Shown piece after piece: positions 9,007-15,616 of a stretch of DNA of 16,201 nucleotides (positions are counted from its first letter, which is position 1; each line of letters starts with the position of its first letter). Source of the stretch: Syntrophorhabdaceae bacterium. Lineage in GTDB: Bacteria; Desulfobacterota; Syntrophorhabdia; Syntrophorhabdales; Syntrophorhabdaceae. The translations under genes were made by a program, and so were the position numbers. Under the pieces are notes generated by a model, which was given only the letters and a program-made list of their open reading frames with translations, did not search any database and was not told where the DNA came from. Location of the stretch: contig JAOAFK010000119.1 in NCBI GenBank assembly GCA_026416315.1, forward strand, positions 1 through 16,201. Direction: 5' to 3'.

Positions 9007-9014
9007 CCCCCTCT
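9007..9014 (-). promoter_or_regulatory. Ribosome binding site that fixes the TTG start of the diguanylate cyclase
   Basis: On the minus strand AGAGGGGG is followed by TAA and then TTG. Counting from the GAGG core, the spacing to TTG is about 6 nt. The TAA is in frame and directly abuts the TTG, so no upstream start is possible. Confidence 0.6.
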
Positions 9015-9039
9015 AAAATTTTTTTATTTTTATAACTTA

Positions 9040-9068
9040 ATAATAACATTATCGGTTTTTAATGTAAA
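9040..9068 (-). promoter_or_regulatory. Predicted promoter of the diguanylate cyclase gene
   Basis: On the minus strand TTTACA (9068-9063, five of six) is followed after 17 nt by TATTAT (9045-9040, five of six). The predicted start near 9033 gives a leader of about 30 nt. It lies wholly in the 80-nt gap after ilvD, so the cyclase can be transcribed independently of ilvD. No terminator hairpin for ilvD is visible in the gap, so read-through is also possible. Confidence 0.5.
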
Positions 9069-9083
9069 TAAATTAAATATTTC

Positions 9084-10745
9084 TTATTTTTTGAATACAG
9101 CACCTGTTGAGGCAGATGTTACCATTTGGGCATACCTTGCCATATACCCTTCCTTTATCTTTGGTTCAGGTCTTGTCCATATCTTTTTTCGCCTTTCCAT
9201 TTCCTCATGTGGCACTAAAAGATTAATACTTTTCTTTACAAGGTCAATTTCTATCTTATCCCCATCCTTTACATAAGCAATGGGGCCACCTTCTGCTGCC
9301 TCTGGAGACACATGGCCTATACATAAACCTCTTGTCCCGCCTGAAAATCTTCCATCTGTGATGAGGGCACAGGATAAATCAAGGCCTCTTCCTGCAAGAA
9401 TACTTGTTGGGGTGAGCATTTCTCTCATACCTGGACCACCCTTTGGTCCTTCATATCTTATTATTATTGCATCGCCTGGCTTTATATCTCCCTTTAAAAT
9501 AGCATTGCCTGCTTCTTCTTCACTTTCGTAAACCCGTGCAGTTCCAACAAAATGCCATATTTCCTTCGACACACCTATTCTTTTAACAATGGAGCCATCA
9601 GGGGCAAGGCTTCCTGTAAGCACTGCAAGTCCGCCCTTTTCGTGATATGGATTATCAATGGAATGTATAACATCATGATCAAAGACCTTTACTTTTTTTA
9701 ATAGTTCACCAACATTTCTACCATCTACTGTAAGACATTCTTTATTGATGAGGTTTTTCTTTGAAAGCTCTTTCATAATGGCATATACACCGCCAGCTTC
9801 GTTTAAGTCCTCAAGCCTGTGAGGTCCTGCAGGACTCATATTGCATAGATGGGGAACCCTCTCTGATATCTCATCGAATAAAGTTAAAGGTAGTTCCACA
9901 CCACCTTCATAGGCAATTGCTGGAAGATGAAGGGCAGTGTTGGATGAACCACCAAATGCCATATCTACTGATATGGCGTTCTTGAAGGCATCTATGGTCA
10001 TTATATCTCTTGGCTTTATATCTTTTCTAACTAATTCCACTATCTTCATCCCTGCAGTCTTTGCAAGCCTTAATCTTGCTGCATGAACAGCAGGGATCGT
10101 GCCGTTGCCAGGCAGTGAAATCCCCAAGGCCTCACTCAAACAGTTCATGGAATTTGCCGTAAACATCCCTGCACAGGAACCTGCACCAGGACAGGCGCAG
10201 CCTTCAAGTTCATTGAGTTCTTCTTCTGTCATAAGACCTGCTGCCACCCTTCCCACACCTTCAAACACAGAGATCAAGTCTACCTTTTTACCCATAAATC
10301 TTCCTGCAAGCATGGGACCACCACTTATAAGTATACAGGGGATGTTAAGTCGCATGGCAGCCATCATCATGCCTGGTATGATTTTATCGCAATTGGGAAT
10401 AAGAACAAGACCATCAAAAGGGTATGCCTTACACATCACCTCAACAGAATCGCAGATAAGTTCCCTTGAACCAAGGGAATATTTCATACCTTCATGGTTC
10501 ATGGCAATGCCATCGCAGATGCCTATAGTGGAGAATACCATAGGTGTCGCCCCTGCCATTCTTATCCCGTCTTTTACCGCGTTGCAGACTTTATCAAGAT
10601 GAATATGGCCTGGTATCAGCTCATTTGCCGAATTGGCAATACCTATAATAGGTTTATCAATTTCTTCAGGCAAATAGCCCATTGCCTGAAATAGACTCCT
10701 ATGTGGTGACTTTTCTATGCCCTTTTTCATTCTATCGGATCTCAT
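9084..10745 (-). CDS. ilvD: Dihydroxy-acid dehydratase
   Basis: The enzyme dehydrates 2,3-dihydroxy-3-methylbutanoate and -pentanoate to the 2-keto acids of valine, leucine and isoleucine synthesis, using an iron-sulfur cluster and Mg2+. The 553 residues are full length. Family signatures are PNCDKIIPG (cluster ligand Cys119, metal-binding Asp120 and Lys121), GSCAGMFTANSM (cluster ligand Cys191) and ITDGRFSGGTRG (catalytic Ser468). At the position of the third cluster cysteine found in [2Fe-2S] members there is Gly46 (IPGHIHL), as in the E. coli enzyme, which carries an oxygen-labile [4Fe-4S] cluster; this fits an anaerobe. The start MRSDRMKKG is typical of the family, and GGAGG lies 4 nt upstream of the ATG. 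It stands alone, with no other ilv or leu gene nearby in the window. It is divergent from selC. Confidence 0.97.
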   Translation of the reverse strand: MRSDRMKKGIEKSPHRSLFQAMGYLPEEIDKPIIGIANSANELIPGHIHLDKVCNAVKDGIRMAGATPMVFSTIGICDGIAMNHEGMKYSLGSRELICDSVEVMCKAYPFDGLVLIPNCDKIIPGMMMAAMRLNIPCILISGGPMLAGRFMGKKVDLISVFEGVGRVAAGLMTEEELNELEGCACPGAGSCAGMFTANSMNCLSEALGISLPGNGTIPAVHAARLRLAKTAGMKIVELVRKDIKPRDIMTIDAFKNAISVDMAFGGSSNTALHLPAIAYEGGVELPLTLFDEISERVPHLCNMSPAGPHRLEDLNEAGGVYAIMKELSKKNLINKECLTVDGRNVGELLKKVKVFDHDVIHSIDNPYHEKGGLAVLTGSLAPDGSIVKRIGVSKEIWHFVGTARVYESEEEAGNAILKGDIKPGDAIIIRYEGPKGGPGMREMLTPTSILAGRGLDLSCALITDGRFSGGTRGLCIGHVSPEAAEGGPIAYVKDGDKIEIDLVKKSINLLVPHEEMERRKKIWTRPEPKIKEGYMARYAQMVTSASTGAVFKK

Positions 10746-10775
10746 ATGGCCTCCATTTTTTAAATGTTAATACGA

Positions 10776-10804
10776 AGGATATAACAGTGAATTCTTTATT
10801 TCAA
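10776..10804 (-). promoter_or_regulatory. Predicted promoter of ilvD
   Basis: On the minus strand TTGAAA (10804-10799, five of six) and TATCCT (10781-10776, four of six) are 17 nt apart. The predicted start near 10769 leaves a leader of about 24 nt, too short for an attenuator or riboswitch. Confidence 0.4.
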
Positions 10805-10821
10805 CATTAAAATTATATCCA

Positions 10822-10850
10822 TTGACTTTAATGCATGTATGAAATAAATT
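10822..10850 (+). promoter_or_regulatory. Predicted promoter of selC
   Basis: TTGACT (10822-10827, five of six) and TAAATT (10845-10850, four of six) are separated by 17 nt. The predicted start at about 10857 lies some 7 nt before the mature 5' end of the tRNA, a normal short leader. The -35 box faces away from that of the ilvD promoter with 17 nt between them, so the two promoters are divergent. Confidence 0.55.
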
Positions 10851-10863
10851 ATATTAGTTTAAA

Positions 10864-10959
10864 GGAAGTGCCGAGGCGCCTGGTGGGCCTCCTGGTCTTC
10901 AAAACCAGTGCACCGCTGACGAGGTGGTGGGTGGGTTCGATTCCCATGCACTTCCGCCA
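10864..10959 (+). tRNA. selC: tRNA-Sec (anticodon TCA)
   Basis: This tRNA is charged with serine, converted to selenocysteyl-tRNA by SelA, and read at UGA with SelB. All parts can be folded by eye. The acceptor stem has 8 bp (10864-10871 with 10948-10955, perfect). A D-arm GAGGC/GCCTC (10873-10877 with 10887-10891) is present. The anticodon stem CTGGT/ACCAG (10892-10896 with 10904-10908) closes the loop CTTCAAA, with TCA at 10899-10901. A long variable arm spans 10909-10930. The T-arm GTGGG/CCCAT encloses TTCGATT (10936-10942). Discriminator G10956 is followed by encoded CCA. The 8-bp acceptor plus 5-bp T stem and the 22-nt variable arm are the bacterial tRNA-Sec hallmarks, and the length of 96 nt is normal. 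It is the only plus-strand gene here. selA, selB and selD are not in the window. Confidence 0.96.
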
Positions 10960-10983
10960 TGAAAATATAATAATTTAATATGA

Positions 10984-12882
10984 TTATTGTTCAAATTTAA
11001 TCTTACCTGTCTCTGAAGTATTATAACCACCCATTTTTGAAAGTGTTTCATTAAATTCATCTGATTCAATGATGTCCATCAAAATTCTAAAATTATTTGA
11101 ATTGTAAAAATCTTTTGTGACAAGAAGGTCATAGTCTTCTTCGCCTATTGGAATAAAATCCAGTGAAAAAATCCTTGCTACGCTGTAAATTCCCATGGCA
11201 GCATCTGCTATGGATTCTCTTATCATAATGGCAACAGCAGTATGAGAGGCCTCTTCCCTGTCATATCCCTTTATCTCTGTTTTTTTTATATTTTTCTCTT
11301 TTAAAATTGAATCAAAAAGTATCCTCGTGCCAGACCCAAACTGTCTGTTGACAAAAAAGACATCTTCACGTCGTAAATCTTCTATCCCTTTTATCCCCTT
11401 CGGGTTTCCCTTCTGAACCATCAATCCCTGTACCCTCTTCGCAAGATTAATTAACACGCATGGTATGCCTTTGAGGTATTTTTTTATTATAGGGATATTA
11501 TAAATCTTTTGTTCTTCATCAAGGATATGGGTTGTGCATAAATCAACAATGCCTTTTCTTAAGGCCATAATACCGCTTAAACTTCCGGTGTGGGTTGCCA
11601 TGAAGTCAATGTCAGGATATTTTGCCCTTATCATATTCCTTATAATGTCCAATATGATATCGTGGCTGCCCATAAGATTTATTCTATTATTAATATATGC
11701 TTTGTTTTTAAGGAATAGGCATTTTACCTTTTCGCCTTCATCAAAGCCCTCTATGTGTTCTGGTACAGTAATTAAACCATCTGCCCTTGCCATGGAGGAA
11801 AAAACACTTGCACCCCTTGGTAAGGCAACGGCAAAATAAGAATTACCTTTTTGTATAATATTTACCCTTATTATCTCTTCAATGCCTATCCTTGAAGGAA
11901 TCTTAAAAGAGGTGATTACCTCTTCCTCATCATAGAATCTTTTCACACCCATCAATCTTTCATACAGGGGCTCTAAAAACATTTTAAAGCTTAAAACTGC
12001 AGATACAGGATAACCTGGTATACCAAATACAGGTTTTCCCTTTACCATACCGAAAATTGTAGGTTTGCCTGGCATCATGGCCACACCGTGGAAAACAAGT
12101 CTTCCAAATTTCTTTATTATCTCCACCGTATAGTCTTCTGTGCCTGAACTTGTTCCGGCATTTATGATTATTACATCGAATTCTTCAATTAGATTGTTAA
12201 AGATTTCTTCTAATTCTTCTTTATCCCTGATTATTTTGTATTTTTTTGTGTCAAAACCTACATCCTCTGCAAGTTTCATTATGGTATAAGAGTTAAAATC
12301 TATTAGATTGCCCTTTTTGAAAATACCATCTCTATCAAAAATATCAATAAGTTCCTTACCTGTTGGTATTATAAGGAGTTTTGGTTTTCTTTTTACAGCC
12401 ACTTCCTTTACACCTGTAGAAATCATCATGCCCATGTCAAACGGGTTAATGACGTGATTTTTAGGGACAATCAAATCTGATTCTATTAAATCCTCACCCA
12501 CCATTCTGACATTCTGCCATAGATGCACTGCCTTTCTGATTATTATTGAAGTTGCTGTTTCCTCTATATCTTCAATCATGATTACAGCATTTGTACCATC
12601 AGGTAATGGATCACCAGTATTTACATAGACTGCATCATTTTTTGTAATAGAAACAGGCCTGTTCACATCAGCATTCAGTGTTTTTTTAAAGTCAACAGCA
12701 TATCCATCCATGGCAGAGCATATAAAAGCAGGGGAGGAAAACTTCGCATATACTGCTTGTGAGGTGATCCTTCCCACACTTTCCGTGGATGGTATTATTT
12801 CTTCGTCTTCTAAAGGAGAGACGGATTCGCATATCACCTTTAAAGCGTCTTCCTTTTTTAATGTTTCGAGATATCTTTTCAT
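10984..12882 (-). CDS. moeA: MoeA molybdopterin molybdotransferase fused to a PBP-like domain
   Basis: Residues 1 to about 400 form a complete MoeA, the enzyme that inserts molybdate (or tungstate) into adenylylated molybdopterin. SAMDGYAV (56-63, with the essential-type Asp59), TGDPLPDG, PTGKELID, GTSSGTEDYT (243-252), PGKPTIFG and GIPGYPVSAVLSF are all visible. Residues from about 403 to 632 form a second domain of the periplasmic-binding-protein-like family known from MoeA/LysR-substrate-binding fusions. Its marks are MGSHDIILD, THTGSLSGIMALRKG, NRQFGSGTR and EASHTAVA. With no signal peptide it should be cytoplasmic. The ligand is unknown; a metal oxyanion or cofactor precursor is inference. 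The ATG at 12882 overlaps the stop of the preceding moeA by one base (TAATG), so translation is probably coupled. The 3' end converges on selC with a 24-nt gap and no visible terminator. Confidence 0.93.
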   Translation of the reverse strand: MKRYLETLKKEDALKVICESVSPLEDEEIIPSTESVGRITSQAVYAKFSSPAFICSAMDGYAVDFKKTLNADVNRPVSITKNDAVYVNTGDPLPDGTNAVIMIEDIEETATSIIIRKAVHLWQNVRMVGEDLIESDLIVPKNHVINPFDMGMMISTGVKEVAVKRKPKLLIIPTGKELIDIFDRDGIFKKGNLIDFNSYTIMKLAEDVGFDTKKYKIIRDKEELEEIFNNLIEEFDVIIINAGTSSGTEDYTVEIIKKFGRLVFHGVAMMPGKPTIFGMVKGKPVFGIPGYPVSAVLSFKMFLEPLYERLMGVKRFYDEEEVITSFKIPSRIGIEEIIRVNIIQKGNSYFAVALPRGASVFSSMARADGLITVPEHIEGFDEGEKVKCLFLKNKAYINNRINLMGSHDIILDIIRNMIRAKYPDIDFMATHTGSLSGIMALRKGIVDLCTTHILDEEQKIYNIPIIKKYLKGIPCVLINLAKRVQGLMVQKGNPKGIKGIEDLRREDVFFVNRQFGSGTRILFDSILKEKNIKKTEIKGYDREEASHTAVAIMIRESIADAAMGIYSVARIFSLDFIPIGEEDYDLLVTKDFYNSNNFRILMDIIESDEFNETLSKMGGYNTSETGKIKFEQ

Positions 12883-14099
12883 TAAAATGAAAATACCTCA
12901 ACCATCTCGTTTTTTTCCAGACCCTCTTTATCTTCAGGGACAACAATATATCCTTCTGCCCTTGTAAATGTTGAGATAACAGAAGATTTGGAAAATAAAG
13001 GGGTTACAAGGATTTTATCATGTTCTTTTTCTGCTGTGATTTCTACATACTCTTCAATACCTAAAGCAGAAGGCACATTTGTTGTAAGAATTCCCGTATA
13101 TAGACCCTTATATCGCCAGGATGCTTCACCTTCCATTTTTTTTAAGAATGGAAGAACAAACCTTATGGCAACGATAATACATGACGCAGGGTGTCCAGGT
13201 AATCCAAATACAGGTTTATTCCATAATCTTGCAAATATTGTAGGTTTTCCTGGTTTTATATTTATTCCGTGAAATATTATCTCTCCGCCAAGACTATCTA
13301 TGGCATCAACCATATAGTCTCTTTCACCCTTTGAGCTCCCTCCTGATATAAGTATTATGTCAGAATCTCCTGCAGAGGTGATCTTTTCTTTTATCTCTTT
13401 CAAATTGTCTCTCGCAATACCTAAAGATGTAACAATGAACCCCTCTCTTTCAAAAAGACCTTTTAAAACATATCTATTTATATCCCTTATCTGCCCTGGT
13501 CCAGGTATTTCGTCTATATCTATAATTTCATCCCCGGTGGAGATGATACTGATAAGAGGTTTTTTATAAACCTCCACCTTTGAAATACCAAGGGATGCAA
13601 GGACCCCCATATCAAAAAAATTAAGTCTCTTTCCCTCCTCTATGACCTTTTCACCTTTTCTTATATCATCTCCTCTAAAACAGATATTTTCTCCTTCATG
13701 TATTGCCTTTGTTATTTCAATTGCATCTAACATCTCCCTCACATATTCCTGCATCACCACACCATCGGCACCTTCTGGGATCATGGATCCAGTTGATACC
13801 CTTATACATTCTCCATCATCTATTTTTAAGTCTTTGATTTCACCTATTTTTATCTCACCCTTCACATTTACAAACCTCGGGTTTGTCTCATTTGCACCAT
13901 ATGTATCTTTGGCCTTTATGGCATATCCATCCACAAGGGAACGAGAAAAATATGGCACATCCTCTTTTGATATAATATCATGGGCAATTACCCTGCCATA
14001 TGCATTTTCAACATTTATATATTCAGTGGATAACTTCACATTGAATTTTTTCAGTATATCAAAGGCCATTTTAGACGAAACTGACCTTAAAAAATCCAT
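12882..14099 (-). CDS. moeA: MoeA molybdopterin molybdotransferase (stand-alone)
   Basis: This is a single-module MoeA of 405 residues, the usual size. It carries SLVDGYAI (54-61, Asp57, with Val in place of the common Met), STGSMIPEGADGVVMQE, STGDEIID, ISGGSSKGERDY, HGINIKPGKPTIF and FGLPGHPASC. It catalyses metal insertion into MPT-AMP in the last step of molybdenum or tungsten cofactor synthesis. Some organisms with two MoeA proteins are thought to use one for Mo and one for W; which is which cannot be read here. I chose the ATG at 14099: AGGGAG lies 11 nt upstream. The in-frame TTG at 14108 would leave only 2 nt and would overlap pstB. The stop of the preceding pstB is separated from this ATG by a single base, and the gene's own stop overlaps the next moeA, so the gene is tightly embedded in the pst-moe transcript. 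Confidence 0.93.
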   Translation of the reverse strand: MDFLRSVSSKMAFDILKKFNVKLSTEYINVENAYGRVIAHDIISKEDVPYFSRSLVDGYAIKAKDTYGANETNPRFVNVKGEIKIGEIKDLKIDDGECIRVSTGSMIPEGADGVVMQEYVREMLDAIEITKAIHEGENICFRGDDIRKGEKVIEEGKRLNFFDMGVLASLGISKVEVYKKPLISIISTGDEIIDIDEIPGPGQIRDINRYVLKGLFEREGFIVTSLGIARDNLKEIKEKITSAGDSDIILISGGSSKGERDYMVDAIDSLGGEIIFHGINIKPGKPTIFARLWNKPVFGLPGHPASCIIVAIRFVLPFLKKMEGEASWRYKGLYTGILTTNVPSALGIEEYVEITAEKEHDKILVTPLFSKSSVISTFTRAEGYIVVPEDKEGLEKNEMVEVFSF

Positions 14100-14100
14100 A

Positions 14101-14853
14101 CTAACCAAATCTCCCTGTTATATAACCTTCTGTTCTTTCATCTTTTGGAGATGTAAATATCTGTGATGTTTCACCAAATTCAACAAGTTCTCCTAAAAGC
14201 ATAAAACCTGTCCAGTCGGAAACCCGTGCAGCCTGCTGCATGTTATGGGTAACGATGAGGATAGTATAATTTTGTTTTAATTCAATCATCAGCTCCTCTA
14301 TCCTTAAGGTTGCAATGGGGTCAAGGGCTGAACAGGGCTCATCGAGTAATATGATCTCCGGTTCAACGGTCAAAAGCCTTGCAATACAAAGTCTCTGCTT
14401 CATTTCTTCAGATAAATCAAGGGCAGACATGGACATCCTGTCTTTGAGGTCATCCCATAAACCAACGCTTCTCAAACACTTTTCCACAATTCTCATATTA
14501 TCTTTTCTATTATTCATGCCATGAATCTTTAAGCCATAGACCATATTATCGTATACTGAAAAAGGAAAGGGATTGGGTCTCTGAAAGACCATACCCACCT
14601 TTTTTCTCAGTTCGATTATATCAATTTCCTCCAGATTTTTCTCATTTACATAAATTTCTCCTGTTATTTTCACCTCGTCAATCAAATCATTCATCCTGTT
14701 AAAACATCTGAGAAGTGTTGATTTTCCACATCCTGAAGGCCCTATCAGAGCAGTTATGCAATTTTTAAATACATTGAAGTTAACATCTTTCAATGCATGG
14801 AAGTCACCATAATATAGATTCAAATTTTTTGTTGATAGAACTATCTTATTCAT
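14101..14853 (-). CDS. pstB: PstB-type ATPase with degenerate signature motif (second copy)
   Basis: This is a nucleotide-binding subunit of a Pst-type phosphate ABC importer at the inner face of the membrane. In its 250 residues the Walker A motif GPSGCGKST (38-46), Q-loop Gln91 in MVFQRPNPFPFS, Walker B with catalytic Glu in IILLDEP (Glu172), D-loop SALD and H-loop His203 in VTHNM are all canonical for PstB. The ABC signature, normally LSGGQ, reads LSEEM (147-151): both glycines and the glutamine are lost, although the following QRLCIAR is kept. A PstB working as a homodimer would then have no good signature in either site. The ATG overlaps the stop of the upstream pstB by one base (TAATG). 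The TAG stop is one base from the moeA start. The best reading is that it pairs with the neighbouring PstB; this is inference. Confidence 0.92.
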   Translation of the reverse strand: MNKIVLSTKNLNLYYGDFHALKDVNFNVFKNCITALIGPSGCGKSTLLRCFNRMNDLIDEVKITGEIYVNEKNLEEIDIIELRKKVGMVFQRPNPFPFSVYDNMVYGLKIHGMNNRKDNMRIVEKCLRSVGLWDDLKDRMSMSALDLSEEMKQRLCIARLLTVEPEIILLDEPCSALDPIATLRIEELMIELKQNYTILIVTHNMQQAARVSDWTGFMLLGELVEFGETSQIFTSPKDERTEGYITGRFG

Positions 14854-15608
14854 TATCCAAATTTACCTGAAATGTAATCTTCTGTTTTTTTGTGAGAAGG
14901 ATTTGTGAAAACTTTCTCGGTTGTGCCATATTCAATAAGCTCGCCCAGATAAAAGAATGCTGAATAGTCACTGATCCTTGCAATCTGTTTTGTATTGTTG
15001 GAAACAAGGATAATAGTGTAGTCTTTTTTCAGTTCACTCAATGCCTCTTCAATCTTTGCTGTGGATATGGGGTCAAGACCTGAACAGGGTTCATCGAGTA
15101 AAATAATTTCAGGTCTTAATGCAAGGGTTCTGGCAAGGCACAATCTTTGCTGCTGACCGCCTGAAAGTTTGATGGCGGACATATCGAGCCTATCTTTCAC
15201 CTCATCCCATAAGAAAGCCTTTTTGAGGCTATCGGACACGATTTTAAAAAGTTCAGTTTTATCGTTTATTCCTTTTAATCTCGGACCATATGCAATATTT
15301 TCAAAAATAGAACGCTGCAAGGGAATAGGCACTGCAAACACAGTCCCGATCTTCCTTCTCAAGTTCACAGGGTTTATTTCTTTATCGAGGATATTAATAT
15401 CATCTATCAATACCTTGCCATCGATTTTTACATTGTCCTCAAAATCTATCATTCTATTCATGACCGATATCAATGTAGATTTACCGCTTCCTGCTGGCCC
15501 CATGAAACCAGTAATCATGTTCCTTGCAATATTTATCTTTATTCCCTTTAAAACCTCGTTCTTTCCAAAAGATACCTTAAGATTGTCTACCTTTATCTTT
15601 ATGTCCAT
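14853..15608 (-). CDS. pstB: PstB-type ATPase with altered Q- and H-loops (first copy)
   Basis: This is a paralogue of the next gene, with 251 residues and clear PstB-like similarity along its length. Walker A is GPAGSGKST (37-45), the signature is perfect (LSGGQQQR, 148-155) and Walker B is IILLDEP with Glu173. The Q-loop glutamine is replaced by Ala92 (TVFAVPIPLQRS where PstB has MVFQ.PNPFP), and the H-loop histidine by Asn204 (VSNNT where PstB has VTHNM). These changes spoil the ATP site built on its own Walker A, while its signature can still serve a partner. The ATG follows the pstA stop by 8 nt with no clear ribosome binding site, suggesting coupled translation, and its stop overlaps the next pstB (TAATG). 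Confidence 0.92.
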   Translation of the reverse strand: MDIKIKVDNLKVSFGKNEVLKGIKINIARNMITGFMGPAGSGKSTLISVMNRMIDFEDNVKIDGKVLIDDINILDKEINPVNLRRKIGTVFAVPIPLQRSIFENIAYGPRLKGINDKTELFKIVSDSLKKAFLWDEVKDRLDMSAIKLSGGQQQRLCLARTLALRPEIILLDEPCSGLDPISTAKIEEALSELKKDYTIILVSNNTKQIARISDYSAFFYLGELIEYGTTEKVFTNPSHKKTEDYISGKFG

Positions 15609-15616
15609 AGCTTAAA

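Noticed and set aside
10099..10602. 167-codon plus-strand open frame inside ilvD
   Set aside because: It lies entirely antisense to a fully conserved ilvD, shows no recognisable domain, and has the composition of a reverse-strand shadow.
10864..10983. An integrated island at the 3' end of selC, a known insertion site in enterobacteria
   Set aside because: The tRNA 3' end is intact, no integrase is present, and I found no repeat of the selC 3' end elsewhere in the window. An ordinary moeA gene lies 24 nt away.
12692..12946. 84-codon minus-strand frame spanning the moeA-moeA junction
   Set aside because: Both moeA frames are intact across it, and the Arg/Lys-rich translation resembles no known protein.
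14100..14108. TTG at 14108 as the start of the stand-alone moeA
   Set aside because: It lies 2 nt from the AGGGAG site and inside pstB; the ATG at 14099 is better spaced.
13642..14166. 174-codon plus-strand open frame across moeA and pstB
   Set aside because: It is antisense to two well-conserved genes and has the low-complexity Ser/Phe/Ile-rich composition typical of a shadow frame.
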